A DNA stretch of 64,000 bases, from contig OY744615.1 in assembly GCA_963556255.1 (NCBI GenBank), forward strand, positions 47,735,900-47,799,899. The letters are read 5' to 3'. This DNA comes from Allolobophora icterica (Eukaryota; Annelida; Clitellata; Crassiclitellata; Lumbricidae). Below the pieces are notes generated by a model. The model saw only the letters and a program-made list of their open reading frames with translations. It ran no database searches and had not been told where the DNA came from. Every line of letters begins with the position of its first letter. Positions within the stretch are counted from its first letter, which is position 1. The position numbers were made by a program, and so were the translations under genes. Below are positions 21,385 to 33,034 of the stretch, piece after piece.

Positions 21385-23020
21385 CTGGAATCAGAGAAAA
21401 AAACACCTTTGATCACTCACTGAGTGCTTAGTAATTGTAAATGTAATGGTGTTGCTTGGTGTTACAAATGTGACTAGAAATTGCGACAAATCCACTTTTA
21501 CTTACATGCCGTGGTTGGTTGAGAAGATTTATAAAAGCTCTGAAATCAGTTTTAAAGGTGTCTAAATATAGGATTAGCATGTGTGGACAAATCTGGTTCA
21601 AATCCTTCTTTTAAATTCTAGCATCTGTTGAAAAGCAGAAAGAGATGGCGCTGGTGTACTTATCATCCAATATCAGTGTGAGTTTGTAGCCATCAAATAG
21701 TTAGTTTCAATTGCTCAACGATATCTTGTGACTTAGAGGGCAGGTAACGTCGACCTTCTGTGCCGTTGGTTTGACTGGATCATATCCAGAGAGTTATCTC
21801 AGGACGTTCTCAGCATAGCAGATATGATCAGCGTTCCCCCTCTTTTATTCAGCCTTGGGTCTGGCACTACCATATAACGGGATACCGTATGGGGTTAAAC
21901 GGGGTCAACCTCCGATCATGGAGAGAGCGGAATGATTTTATACTCTTAAAGTTCTGTGGATAACCCTTAGCTCCAACCTCAGCATGTATTAACATATTGA
22001 CAAAGTCCTGACATCAAGCATGGTACGGTTATACTCATGGGCGACCGGAGGGAGTGCATGTGGGCATTTGGCCCCATGGATTTTGCAAATATTTTACAGA
22101 AATAAAATCTTTTGATTATTACAACAGCCCAAAAGGATTTTTAATGCGAAAAGGCACTTCATTATTGAGGTAAAGTCCTTGATCATTATTAAAAAAACTT
22201 TCTATGCAAATTTTGTCTATTCAAAAACCTCATTTTGCCCCCCCCCCCCAAAAAAAAATTTTTCCCCTATAAATTCTCCCCCTAAAATATTCCTGCATAG
22301 GCCCATGGTTATGTCAGCAAATATGATAGGTACAGGCTGTAGCGCATGTTACATCGAACCATGCACACAGGCTTCCTTCTGCCATCCATCCCAAGTTTGG
22401 CTGACATGACTGATGTTGCAGATGCTGGCTTATTTTTAAAAAATGTTTGCGAACCGTACCATGTCCTTCGTGGTATTTTTCCTCCTCCACGACAAATAAA
22501 TACGACTTACTGCCTAGAACTCACAATTTCACCCTTCCCGCTAAATATAAGTGTAACTTCATTCCTCGTGTCTTATTCGAAGATGTAAATTAATTTATTA
22601 ACACATCCCTCTATTACTCTCCTCTTAACGCCATTCTTATATTAAAACCATTCTTGTGTTATCGTGCTTCTGTTATCTGTTGCGTTATTGTCAACTGGAT
22701 TTGTTGAATTAAACGAATATTGAGTAGCAGTTTCCAATGCTTAACAACCGAAAAGTACACAGTTGCATAACGCTAAAGAAGGAACTCAATATACAGGCGC
22801 GATAAATACCTATTTATAGCGAAATTTAGCTACGTAAAGAAGGTGTCTAAACAATCGGAACGCAATTAAAGTTTATAAATTAGTACTAGGTCTAGTAGTT
22901 TCCTGGCTAACGACAATGCGTTGTAACAAAGACGATTAGAGTCGCCCTCCTTCCTCCTTCATGTTTTGGACTGGCACTACCAGAGTACAGGCAGCTTTAC
23001 AATTTCATGATATTATGATA
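21385..23020. other. First part of intron 3; no gene
   Basis: It contains a short-module copy (TTTTAAAGGTGTCTAAATAT near 21550), a diverged module M (21700-21770) and a possible decayed transposon with a poly-C run (about 22040-22300) that resembles 46620-46830. A module M copy lies near 22905-22990. No exon-like frame with splice sites was found. Confidence 0.5.
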
Positions 23021-23166
23021 TATGGGGCGTGGTGGCTCAGTGGTAAGTTCGGCGCCTTGTGACCGGAGGGTTGCAGGTTCGAATCCCACTCTAGCCGCTG
23101 CGTACGGAACTCGGGCAAGTCCTTCACTCGTGATTGCTCGTGGCGCTTCGGCGTGAAAACTCCGAC

Positions 23167-23733
23167 ACAGTATACAGTGATGGGCACTAAACTATTTTTT
23201 CTTAGTTAAACTAAAACTATTTTCCAACTAAAATAAAATAGTTTAACTAAAGTTGGCAACTGATTTTGAAAATTAGTTAACTAAACTAAAAAAAGTAGTT
23301 AAACTTTTTCCAACTTTTTTCCAACTTTTTACGACAAACATTTTCACAATACCAGAGGTTAAGTGAACTGTAATAATGCAGAGCGTCAATGCTAATTTCA
23401 CCTTCAAACTATGCAATGTGTACTGTTCTAGCATACAGTTAAGGGGTATTGTAAGTAGTGTATGAATTTGAAAACACAGGCTGTTAATGCTAAAACCATG
23501 CAGTGTTAAAATGTGTTTTGTTAACAGTGTTCAATATTCATTGTGGAAAAATAGTTGCATATTGCTGATTTTTTTAGTTAAACTTTTTAGTTAGCAACTA
23601 AAATGTTTTAGTTAAACTATGGTTTTAACTAAACTATTTTATTTTAGTTAAACTTCATCCTTAACTAAATTTTTTTAGTTAAACTAAAAGTTAGCAACTT
23701 TTTAGTTAACTATTGCCCATCACTGACAGTATA
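23167..23733. mobile_element. hAT MITE with intact TSD, nested in SINE-A
   Basis: The element at 23175-23725 (551 bp) is bounded by a perfect duplication ACAGTATA (23167-23174 and 23726-23733). The termini are CAGTGATGGGCA and TGCCCATCACTG, exact complements. The interior is built of many TTAGTTAAACTAAAA-like words in both orientations and encodes nothing. It is a different family from the MITEs at 6279 and 39035. Confidence 0.94.
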
Positions 23734-23737
23734 CCAT

Positions 23738-24020
23738 AGGGGGTCCATAGAGTAGTGGTAACATCACTGGCGTGAAGAGCAAGCGGTAGCGGAATCGCTT
23801 CCCGCAACCCTCCCAAATTTAGGTCCACTCAGCCTTACATTCGCGAGATGGCGCGTTTGTTAAAATGAGATGTAGGACGTGATGGGCGCCTTGCATGGCT
23901 GCCATGTACAGTTAAATTCGACTCCTGTAATAACTTGTGATCATCCGTTCATACTGATTTGTAATCATACTGCGTTATTGTCAGTTTGAAGATATTAAAC
24001 GAATATTATATTATATTATT
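23738..24020 (+). mobile_element. SINE family B, copy 2, nested in SINE-A
   Basis: The head GGGGGTCCATAGAGTAGTGG and the body words CACTCAGCCTTACATTCG, TGGGCGCCTTGCATGGCTGC and AAATTCGACTCCTGTAATA match copy 1 (14169-14430). It ends in an ATATTATATTATATTATTAT-rich tail just before SINE-A resumes. Confidence 0.82.
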
Positions 24021-24109
24021 ATAATGCTGTAGTCGGGAGCGCCTCTGAGTAGTAGTAGACTTCGAGAGGCGCTATAGAAATATCCGGAATAAATAAATAA
24101 ATAAATTCT

Positions 24110-24205
24110 AGTTGGTTAGTTGCAGTTTTACGACGGTGTGTCGTGAAAAAGATCACTAGTATCGCCTTCCCTCTTTTTCTGGGCTTGGGACTGACACTAC
24201 CAGAG
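24110..24205 (+). repeat. Dispersed module M copy
   Basis: TTGGTTAGTTGCAGTTTTACG and GGGCTTGGGACTGACACTAC match the module consensus. Confidence 0.7.
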
Positions 24206-24596
24206 TTAATCATTAATATTCATTATTCATTATTAATTATAATTGATCAATAATTTAGGTTTTTGAAACGTGTATTTAACGGCGCCATTATACTATCAAC
24301 TAAAATAATAATTTAGGCGTTCGATGTTATAGTAAACTTAGTTCTCTTTAGAAAGGTGTCTAACATTCTCCGATATAACTTATTTAGGCTATTAGGCGCA
24401 AAAAGACCCTGCGATTCTCACTAACTTTGAAGAAAAGAGGTTAGTCTGTTAACTTTACCACGCCAGCTGAACTAAACTATGTATAATCTTTCGTATGGAT
24501 TATTAATAATAAAAATTAATACTCGATTTTTCGTAAAATTCTATCAGAAAGAATTGTCATAAAAAAGTGAGGCGAATTGAAAGAAAAGATAATTAC

Positions 24597-24794
24597 GCCG
24601 TTCAAAAGCTTTCCGGTAAGCTCCGCCCAACTGTTTCCGTTCTTCCTCTTCCTACTATCTGCCTCGTCCTTGTCCACCACCACCCATTCGAACTGGAACG
24701 GTACTGTTCGTGAGATCTCCTCTACCACATCCACCAGATATCCGGAGAAGCTGTCACCGCTTGGCGTCAACTGCTTCGAGAAAAATGGATCCCT
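24597..24794 (-). CDS. Exon 3 of receptor-like gene: S1 of the ligand-binding domain
   Basis: The 198-nt exon gives residues 61-126, starting RDPFFSKQLTPSGDSFSGYL and followed by VDVVEEISRTVPFQFEWVVV. This is the usual S1 pattern of iGluR-type domains: an ePPF-like start, a variable loop, GY.VDLL.EI and F.Y.. It ends SWAELTGKLLNG, equivalent to the W.G....L..G block before the S1 strand in exon 4. The acceptor is TGATGTTCGCCAG; the donor GTAATT is weaker than the others. Both ends are phase 0. Confidence 0.82.
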
Positions 24795-24934
24795 CTGGCG
24801 AACATCACAGAAAGCAAAACACGTGTGCAGTACACATTTCTATTGCACCATCTAGCGAATGATAAAGAGAATACGTTGTAAAGTTATCAAAAAAGAGATT
24901 CTGGCATTGACTGATTTACTTAAGACACAACACG

Positions 24935-25164
<230 letters not shown>

Positions 25165-25324
25165 GTTTGCGTGAGTGGGTGTGTTGGTGTGTGTGTCCAG
25201 TTAGGTGCAGACGTTCAAAACTAAGGTGAAGTCGACATATGTATGTATATGCTTATGTATCTATGTATATATGTGCATGTATGTTTGTATGTAAGTATGT
25301 ATTTATTCATGTATGTATTGTAAT

Positions 25325-25690
25325 TGTAATAGTAACTGCGTCGCTTATTAGCACTTAATATAGCACATTTTTAGTAACGCACAAGAGCGCTGTTCCGTTG
25401 GATAACCATCTAACAGACATCTAGAAACGGTCAAAGGCAACAGTAGCCTATGTAAGTGTTGTGGCAGACTGTTTCAGTGTAGAGTATCTCGCACTATATT
25501 AAGTTACTCGTATATATGCGATATAAGGTGTACATGTATGTGTCCAACGCGCCGACCACTAGATGGCAGACTGCTTCAGTAGGACGGTCCAACACACGAG
25601 ATGGATCCTAGTTGACGTGCGCTGGCACCTGCATATCTCCACATTCTCAACAGCAATGCGCTCAGCAACAGGAAGCCAGTGTAGCGCCAA
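25325..25690. other. Intronic, no gene recognised
   Basis: It is unique-looking sequence in intron 2 without exon signals I would trust. Confidence 0.5.
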
Positions 25691-25970
25691 ACATCTAAAG
25701 CGCCATTCGAAAACCAAGCGCAGGGCAGCAGCTTATTTACGAGCGCTGCGTTAAGTCAGAGGGGTTTCCAGAGGGTTGTCAAAAGGAGGTCCGAGTCCGG
25801 TTTCGAGGGGTCCAGATCAAAAGAGGAGGCAGAGCAGCTGCTATAAGGCGGGTGTCGTTTATTTCGAGAAGAATTGAAAGGCGGATGATCAGATGAGTCA
25901 GAGTAGGAGTTCTTTTAAAGGTGAGGCTTTAGTTCTAAGTGGAAAGCCCAGAGGTTGAAAGATAGGGAAG
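25690..25970. repeat. Dispersed repeat family H, copy 1
   Basis: The words CTAAAGCGCCATTCGAAAAC, AAGCGCAGGGCAGCAG, GAATTGAAAGGCGGATGATC and GGAAAGCCCAGAGG recur in related form and in the same order at 37940-38590, and partly at 57350-57735. In the second copy a GGA/GAC minisatellite sits in the middle. Confidence 0.65.
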
Positions 25971-25979
25971 CCTGACGCA

Positions 25980-26055
25980 CACAAAGATGACTAGCGTCGC
26001 CCTCCTCCTTTATCTAAGCTTCCGACTGGCACTACCAGTCAACGGTCAGTGGCGG
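25980..26055 (+). repeat. Dispersed module M, partial copy
   Basis: ACAAAGATGACTAGCGTCGC followed by CCTCCTCCTTTATC and CGACTGGCACTACCAG match the module core. The left half is missing. Confidence 0.75.
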
Positions 26056-26155
26056 AGTGTCCTAAGGCTACGTTCACAATGCTAGCAATCGCCACAACGC
26101 TTCGTCCAGTGTAGAGGGATCTTAAGAATGTTCTTCGACCGCGTAGGAATCTTAC

Positions 26156-26226
26156 CTCGACCGCAGCAATCCTCAACGGTTGCGCGATTCCTCCGCCGGT
26201 TTTATAGTGCGTCCTATCGTTGACCT
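26156..26226 (-). CDS. Exon 2 of receptor-like gene: linker and first S1 strand
   Basis: The 71-nt exon has a strong pyrimidine-rich acceptor (CTGTTTCTTTCTCTCAG) and a consensus donor (GAG/GTAAGA). It starts with two bases that complete the codon left open by exon 1 (giving Glu37). It encodes VNDRTHYKTGGGIAQP and then LRIAAVE (residues 38-60). LRIAAVE followed by exon 3 RDPFF reproduces the LRV..vEePPF opening of iGluR-type S1 regions. That continuity is the best evidence that exons 2 and 3 belong together. Confidence 0.75.
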
Positions 26227-26454
26227 CTGAGAGAAAGAAACAGACACAGGGATAAGCAGACGTACGGACAGTGACACGCAAGAGGAGTTAATGAAACTCA
26301 GCGACGTACGCTTAACGTTGCTATGAGAAACGAAAACTAACACTCAACGGCGGATAAGATGTAGCGAATCAAACAAAAACACACAGACGTAGCCTCGAAA
26401 ACAGATACACAGACAGATAGAAAGACAGACACATACAAAAACAGATAGACAGGC

Positions 26455-26456
26455 AC

Positions 26457-26490
<34 letters not shown>
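26455..26490 (+). repeat. (ACAG)n microsatellite
   Basis: A short tetranucleotide run surrounded by imperfect ACAGAC words (26390-26520). Confidence 0.9.
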
Positions 26491-26491
<1 letters not shown>

Positions 26492-26607
26492 TACATACAT
26501 ACACAAACCGAAAAACAGGCAAGCTTTTTCCTCCTCATATAATAATTAGCATCTTATGGATATAGAAAAAATATACATCATACAAACGAATACATAATAA
26601 TAATATT

Positions 26608-26612
<5 letters not shown>

Positions 26613-26688
<76 letters not shown>
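26613..26688 (+). repeat. (TA)n microsatellite
   Basis: An uninterrupted TA run of about 75 bp in the first intron. Confidence 0.95.
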
Positions 26689-26691
<3 letters not shown>

Positions 26692-26826
26692 GTCCTGCTG
26701 AACACTAAATAGAGACATATACAAAGACAGATGGAGAGGCAAAGACAGACAAGGAGAAGGTCATGGGAGGGGAGGCAGACAAGGAAAAAGGTCAGGGCAA
26801 GCAGGGGGTGGGTGGGTTGGTTGGCC

Positions 26827-27420
26827 AGTGTTGCCGATACGTCTCCGCCGATATAGACCATCATCTGATATCCTTCCCGTCTGCGTGCCTTGTTTCTCGC
26901 CGTTCAGATATCCGACATATATCATAACTAACAACGCCATCCCTCCCGCTCCTCAACGCCTATAAGCGGACCAGAAGGAGGAGGATGAGAGGAGGAGGGA
27001 AGAGAAGGAGGAGGAAAAGAAGAGGAGGAAGAATAGGAGTAGAGGAGGAAGCAGTGGATGAGTTGGAGAAAGAGGAGAAAGAGGAGAAGAAGTAAGAGAA
27101 AGAGAAGGAAAAGAGGAGGACGAAGGGGTGGAGGAGGACGAGGAAGAGGACCCGGAGGAGGTGAAAGAGGGAGGAAGTGGTAGAGGAACAAGTTCGTCGA
27201 GTTCAAACGAATTTCGCAACAAAATCCTCCTTAGAAGACTGCGAATGGAAAGCAGAAGATAAAGATTACGCCTTACAGTTTAAACACCTTTTCCAACACA
27301 TGTCGTAGCGTTGAAATAGAACACCTCTGTTAAGCTCATCATTATGGTCATAAATAAACAAATAGCCGTTGGTTACGTGTTTCTTTCGTCCTATGCTTCG
27401 CTCGAAAATGTACAAAGCTT
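26827..27420. repeat. Dispersed repeat family F, copy 2
   Basis: It matches 4752-5240 at both flanks and has a longer AGG/AGA array in the middle (about 26965-27180). Confidence 0.8.
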
Positions 27421-27439
27421 TTTATCTGGAAATTACAAG

Positions 27440-27790
27440 AAGTCAATTCAGCTGGAGCAGGGAGATATTCGAGATAGGCTTTTGTGTAAAGTTCAGTCCT
27501 TAGATTTTTCTTAAAGGTGGTGAGAGTCGTAGAGATCGTGATGTTGGAGGGTTAGTTGTTCCAGATTCGAGGGGCGGATGAGATGAAAGGTTGTGATACA
27601 GTTGTAGTGCGACAACGATGAAGGACAAGGGGTCTGGTTCCAGATGACCGCATGGTTTTAGAGGGCATGTGGTTGTGAAGAAGGTCGGAGAGATGTATGA
27701 GGGAGTTTTTGCTGTGATGCAGTTATAGGTAATGATGGAATTTTGTAGATGATCCTTTCTTTGACAGGTAGCCAGTGGAGTGATTTGAGG
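27440..27790 (-). pseudogene. CR1-like LINE reverse transcriptase 3' fragment
   Basis: On the minus strand one frame gives LLKSLHWLPVKERIIYKI, the conserved block near the C-terminus of CR1/L2-type proteins. Degraded sequence follows, ending in an AATCTGGAACAACTAACCC word equivalent to the WN.LP block. Several stops interrupt it. Confidence 0.65.
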
Positions 27791-27845
27791 AGTGACTTAC
27801 TGCTGGCACGATATGGGGGTTTATTTAAACTAAGCAACCTACCTT

Positions 27846-27998
27846 TAAGAGCAATTCTTTACACACCCTTTTAAAGATTTTCACTCGCCATATAACTAAT
27901 GCTAGTAGGACGGATTTGATTAATGTTCGACATAAGGCACATTATAATATGATTAGACTTTAAACTTTACAGTGGTGTGTAAAGAACTGCTCTTAGAC
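27846..27998. repeat. MITE-like inverted-repeat unit, cut by the hAT insertion
   Basis: The left arm TAAGAGCAATTCTTTACACA and the right arm TGTGTAAAGAACTGCTCTTA are complementary apart from one position, around about 90 bp of AT-rich sequence. The hAT element begins one or two bases after the right arm. Variant arms recur at 5363-5515 and inside family E. Confidence 0.7.
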
Positions 27999-29471
27999 CA
28001 GTGGTTCCCAAGCTCTTTTGATGGAGGGCAAAGTCTTACTTTTAAAATATCATGGCGGGCCACAGAGATCTTAAGAGCCGTCCTCAGTTGCTTTCATTGT
28101 GGACGAATGCGTGCGCTGGAGCGCCAGCAAATAGTGGTCTCTGGGGAAGCGTCGTAAGTTTCCCCATGCGCAGCATTTGGTAACATCTGACATCGAATGG
28201 AACATGTTTTTGGCATATTGTCAGTGCCAATTTACAACAATGCAATCTGATAAAACACACGTTTTTCAGCGGAAGTATAATAAGATGCATACTGCTTGGT
28301 GCAAGGGTAACTCAGATACTTTCATATCAGATCAATGTTAAGGCAATAATTGAAGATATCGTTTGAACATTGTTAAATTTCAAAATGCAAAATTGTTAAT
28401 ATCGGTAAAATTGAAATCAAATCTCAAATTTGTGTTAATTAAATTTTAAATGCAGAAGTTCCAGCAATGCATTCATTTTAATTCTGAATAAGCAGTTCTT
28501 CAATTATATCAAACGACTTACTAACAGCCCGGATGAATATGGATACTTGTGCAGAATCACAAATGTCGTTGGACTCATCCATTGCCAATGAGAAAAATGC
28601 ACAGTTTTTGGCTTGAAAAACAACCTGTTCAATGACGTTTGCTCCAAGTTCTTCTATGCGTCTTGTTATTGTATTATTTGACAGTGGAATTTCTTTGAAT
28701 TTTGTTTCTATTTTCTTGTCACCAAGCATTTTGGCTGCAATTTCCAGAACCGGTTTAATAACTTCTTCGCCATCAGTGAAAGGTTTTTTTTCTTTGCCAG
28801 GAGCAAAGCAACTTCGTAAGATGCAACAAGTGCGCTTTTATTTTGATCTTGTAATTTTAAAAACATTGATTGCTGGCTGCTAACGCCAATCTCTTTTCTG
28901 GCAATGAATTCTGATCTGATATCAGAGCCCAATGGATATTTATTGGTCAAATCGGGATGTGTACTGTTGTAGTGTCTTTCCATGTTGTATTTTTTAGAAC
29001 AGACACACAAAATCCGCATACTAAACAGGTTGGTTTTCCACTACGTCCAAGAACAAACATATACCTATCTTTCCAATCGTCATTAAATTCCCGACAAGAG
29101 AGGTTCGAGCTTTCCTCAAGTTTTCGTTTCATCCTGTCACTTAAATTTGAACTCATCCTTTTTAACCCAAACTTAAAATATTTTATTTAAAGTTTAAATT
29201 TAAAATATTAAAATGAAATTGTCAATAATCAAGAATGAAAACACACGTCTTTTTCAACGGAAGTGTAAATACGCTGCATAGAGCTTGACGAAAAGTGAAC
29301 TAAGATTAAAACAAAATAATAGAAAAAAAGAACTTAACTTAACTTAAATCGAAAATCAAGAAAACAAGGTAATTTAATTTTTTTTCAAAATTTGTGAGTG
29401 ACTGTCGCGGGCCACATTCAAAGGATTGGCGGGCCACTTTTGGCCCGCGGGCCACGGTTTGGGAACCACTG
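27999..29471 (-). mobile_element. Decayed hAT transposon (ZBED/GTF2IRD2-like transposase)
   Basis: The termini CAGTGGTTCCCAA and TTGGGAACCACTG are exact inverted repeats with subterminal GCGGGCCAC words, as in many hAT elements. The flanking octamers TCTTAGAC and ATCTAAGC are only loosely alike, so the target duplication has decayed. Transposase pieces lie on the minus strand (28478-29156). The rest is AT-rich. Confidence 0.85.
28478..29156 (-). pseudogene. hAT transposase N-terminal pieces, frameshifted
   Basis: Three overlapping frames carry parts of one protein. The first is FNDDWKDRYMFVLGRSGKPT with CLVCGFCVSVLKN (first half of a BED-type zinc finger, 28947-29156). The second is KYNMERHYNSTHPDL (the finger His pair, 28708-29019). 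The third is LAMDESNDICDSAQVSIF, the start of the RNase H-like domain (28478-28729). The C-terminal catalytic and hATC dimerisation regions are missing, so the copy is dead. The family match is by motif and order only. Confidence 0.82.
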
Positions 29472-29499
29472 ATCTAAGCTTCACTCCATACTTAATGCT

Positions 29500-29595
29500 A
29501 CTTGCCACGTCATGAAGTTTGCCCATATCTCTTCCTACATCCGAGACTCCTTCACTGGCTTCCCGCTCACCAAGACATCCAATATACATGTAAGG
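29500..29595 (+). pseudogene. L2-like RT fragment
   Basis: KFAHISSYIRDSFTGFPLT parallels KFAHISAFIRDSLHWLPAQ of the L2 at 36504-37595. It is only about 95 bp long. Confidence 0.6.
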
Positions 29596-29704
29596 ACAGT
29601 TACAACGTCAACAGCCTTTGTTGCCATCCATCCGTACTCAAGTTTCAATAAAATCATTGGCTACACGAGGTCGATGTCAACGGTCAAGACGTTGTCAGAC
29701 ACAG

Positions 29705-30030
29705 GAAACAACTGCTAAAAGCAATTCTTTGCGCACCTTTTTAAAGCTCTACATTTGCCGTATATAAAATCAACAGCAGATCTGCAGGTGTTTTAATTAT
29801 TTGAGTCTTACGAAGCGGACAGATAACAACTCCTACAACAGTTCAAGTCAAGTGGATCAGTGGTCTGGGACACTGATGAATCCTTGGCTAGACCTAGATG
29901 GGTGACTGCCTTGAAACCATGACATCTCCCAGGGTAGCTTCCCATGCTGCACCCATTTCCCTCTGAGCTGCAACACCTGTCAATCATTAATTATACAGGC
30001 GTATATTTGTATATGAAAACGGCAGAGATG
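29705..30030 (-). repeat. Dispersed repeat family E, copy 3 (inverted)
   Basis: Its complement contains TTAATGATTGACAGGTGTTG, the CACTTGACTTGAACTGTTGT word and a TACAAATATACGCCTGTATA border shared with copies 1 and 2. Confidence 0.78.
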
Positions 30031-30117
30031 TATGTATATGCATACATCTTTGTATATATGTATATGTATATATCACACAGTGAACACAATGTGTAAACAT
30101 GTTATGTATAAATCAAG

Positions 30118-30462
30118 TGCGTGTGTCTCTCTGTCTCTATCCCTGTCTCTGTCTCTGTCTGTCTGTCTCTGTTTTTCTGTAAACAAACCTGTATTTATTT
30201 GTATGTAAAACAGCGAAAGGCAGTCAGACACGGTCGTACAGACAAACAGACGCATAGATGGAAAAGGATGAGACAGAGAGGCAGAGAGAACGACAGAACT
30301 AGGAGTAGAAGCGGAGAGGGACGAAGACAGACGCAGAGGGAGAGATAAGAAGAAGCAGAGAACTGCAGAGACAAAGGCAGGGAGAGACACAAACAAACAT
30401 AAATAATTAAACATCTAGGCAGAAACACAGAGAGAGAGAGACAGGGAGAGAGACAAACAGCC
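30118..30462. repeat. Imperfect (TCTG)n / (GAGA)n low-complexity stretch
   Basis: TCTGTCTC words (30127-30180) are followed by purine-rich GAGAGACAGG words (30265-30460). There is no gene. Confidence 0.8.
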
Positions 30463-30469
30463 AGACATC

Positions 30470-30790
30470 CAGCCCAGTTGGTTGCTATTCATCTGCCTCA
30501 GTCTGCTCTACTCATCACCCAACGGGCTTTCCACCCCAAACTGAAGTCAAGCATTTCTACCCAATTCCTTCCAATCCTCCACCTTCCAAGCTGTGTTGTA
30601 CTCAAAGAAGCCCGCCTTAGCAGCTCCACTGCCTCCTCTCTCTGGTCTCTCTAGCAAGACTAGGACCTTCACTGGACATCGATCTGCGGACAACCCCTCT
30701 GATATGACGCAGCACCCGTGCGGCATGAATACGCCTAGCTTTAGAGTAGCGCTTTAGAAATTTGGATTTAGCGATTACGATTTGATTTGA
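30470..30790 (+). mobile_element. LINE 3' end remnant with GCGCTTTAGAAATTT terminus
   Basis: A C-rich former coding stretch with stops leads to AGCGCTTTAGAAATTTGGAT and a TTTGATTTGATT tail. This is the GCGCT-TA-AAAT type of end seen in the L2 and SINE-A copies here. Confidence 0.5.
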
Positions 30791-30869
30791 TTCTAGTTAA
30801 AAACAATTCGAAGAGAATTTTAGAGCACGAAATGGAAGCACCAGAATTGTTTCTCCAAGAACTACAATC

Positions 30870-31025
30870 CGTTTCTGAATGTTTATTACTTCGCATTTAT
30901 TAAGCGCCACTGTCCAATGATTAAGGAATAAGGGATGGCGCTCAGCAAACGTGAGTAAAGGACTCGTTGAAGGTCCCTATCTGTAACCATATTATAGGTC
31001 TATAGGAGGAAGATCAAACCCTTAT
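30870..31025 (-). mobile_element. LINE/SINE 3' end remnant
   Basis: The complement of TTATTAAGCGCCACTG, with AGGACTCGTTGAAGGTCCCT upstream, resembles the central part of SINE-A (CAAGTCCTTCACTCG) and its GCGCTTAATAAAT-like end. Confidence 0.45.
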
Positions 31026-31379
31026 TCTTCGCGTTAGGATAATTTCAAGATATCTAATGTGCAACCGTTTTCCAAATTTATATAGCACAGGGATACGTCT
31101 TTTAAGGGTGTCGAACGAGAACTCTGTACACATTCGCCTATTTGTCGCAATTTTATATAGCATCTGTAAAAGCTGTTTTGAAGGTGTCTAAATAGCGCTC
31201 AAACAAATCGTATCACACAATGGAAATTATAAGATTATATGATTGCGTATTGAATGCTTTGCGTAGAAGCAACGACGCAGTGGAAGATTGGAAGAACGTT
31301 AAACAGTAACTACCCAATCAGTCTGTAATTACAATGAACTGTTATTTGGAACATTTTTCCGCTGGACTTTTTCTCCGGG

Positions 31380-31580
31380 ACACTAAACTAAGATAAACCA
31401 AGTCAAGCTAAACTAAGCTAACCTAAGCTAAGGTTATGTACACTAATCTGATCTAAGTTGGGTTAATTAAATATAATCCTATTTAACCTAATCTAAACTA
31501 ATCTAATGTGATCTAAATTAATTTAATCTAATCTAACCTAGGTGAAGCTAAGCTAATCTAATTTTAGCTGAGTTAATCTA
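31380..31580. repeat. Degenerate (CTAAG/CTAAT)n pentanucleotide array
   Basis: CTAAG, CTAAA, CTAAC and CTAAT words recur at five-base or multiple-of-five spacing over 200 bp. It looks like an old microsatellite. Confidence 0.8.
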
Positions 31581-31658
31581 ATCCATAGCCAACTTCTATA
31601 GCGCCGTTATCAAACGCACAAAACATCCACCAATCAATGCTCCCTTCAAAGGTATAAC

Positions 31659-31813
<155 letters not shown>

Positions 31814-32116
31814 AGCAATCACAGTACGTTGAAAAAGCGTGGTCGCGAAATGCGATAGCTGACAGCCATTGCTATACACGCATGACAGCCAATGTGCGAG
31901 CGCTACGCCTGACTGACATCCAGCCTTCACGCATGACAGCCAATGCTCTTCCCACATAATAGTCGATGCTCAAAGGCGTGAACAAGGGTAGACGCTGCAC
32001 TGGGTGACAAATACAATGCAGCATAATATGGTAAATTAAAGCATATCAGGTGAATATCCCATCGGAGGACAGCGAAGTATCTATAAATGGCTCTCAGAGT
32101 GAGTATGACACCGAGC

Positions 32117-32188
32117 GGGGATGTAGCTCAGCGGTAGAGCGTTCGCTTTGCATGCGAAAGGCCCCGGGTTCGAGACCCGGCATCTCCA
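32117..32188 (+). tRNA. tRNA-Ala (anticodon TGC), copy 1
   Basis: The gene delivers alanine to GCA codons. The 72 nt fold as a cloverleaf. Acceptor GGGGATG pairs with CATCTCC (one G-T), followed by discriminator A. The D arm is GCTCAGCGGTAGAGC, the anticodon stem TTCGC/GCGAA encloses loop TTTGCAT, and the T arm is CCGGGTTCGAGACCCGG. Box A and box B are intact and TTTTT follows at about 32193 as pol III terminator. There is no intron, and CCA is not encoded, as usual in eukaryotes. Confidence 0.97.
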
Positions 32189-32192
32189 GACT

Positions 32193-32197
32193 TTTTA
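32193..32197 (+). terminator. Pol III terminator of tRNA-Ala copy 1
   Basis: A T5 run lies a few bases after the discriminator base. Confidence 0.8.
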
Positions 32198-32571
32198 AGT
32201 TATGCCTGCAATTCACATTGCATGGTATGTATCCCCAGACACGAGCACATGACACTCCAATCTCCTTAGCAGCAGACACATGCAATACTTTTACCATAAT
32301 AATTAATAGAGATATGTATCATATATCTGCGGATACCACGCATATCATCCCAACGGCAACTGCACCAGTCTCTGTCACAGTCGTTTAAAAGCAGAGTTAA
32401 ATTTTCCACTGTAGCCAATTTGTTACAAGAGAGCGTTCTTTAGACACATTGAGTACTGTTCAAAAAATTTCTTCGCGACAGATTCAAGACGATACAAGCT
32501 ATGGTCTTGACTCTGTGCAATGGTCCCATAGTCCTATATAGGCCTAATGCCACCATTGACAACGGTTTGGA

Positions 32572-32773
<202 letters not shown>

Positions 32774-32895
32774 TTCCTTAGCATGTTCTGTTAAAATCCT
32801 ATGGGAATAAAAGAATTGCGGCCTGAATGCGCTTTCAGAGCGGCCATAAATACTGGTCTATTTATAGTGAGTTAACAGCAGGCACCCTACGTTCA

Positions 32896-32967
32896 GGGGA
32901 TGTAGCTCAGCGGTAGAGCGTTCGCTTTGCATGCGAAAGGCCCCGGGTTCGAGACCCGGCATCTCCA
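32896..32967 (+). tRNA. tRNA-Ala (anticodon TGC), copy 2
   Basis: It is identical over all 72 nt to copy 1, 779 bp downstream on the same strand. Its 5' flank is different, and its 3' flank has ATTTTAAA, a shorter T4 run that can still end pol III transcription. Flank similarity beyond the gene suggests local duplication. Confidence 0.97.
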
Positions 32968-33034
32968 AATATTTTAAATAACGCCTTCTCGTTAATCCCA
33001 TACATACTTTTTCTGCACAGCTAGATACATAAAT

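Larger units (their letters stand above)
23024..24106 (+). mobile_element. SINE family A, copy split by two later insertions
   Basis: The left part, 23024-23174, carries the tRNA-like head GGGGCGTGGTGGCTCAGTGG. The right part, 24023-24106, carries TCGGGAGCGCCTCTGAGTAG, GAGGCGCTATAGAAAT and the (AAAT)n tail. An hAT MITE (23175-23725) and a SINE-B (about 23740-24015) lie between them. Joining the parts restores the length and order of the intact copy at 8795-9028. Confidence 0.88.
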
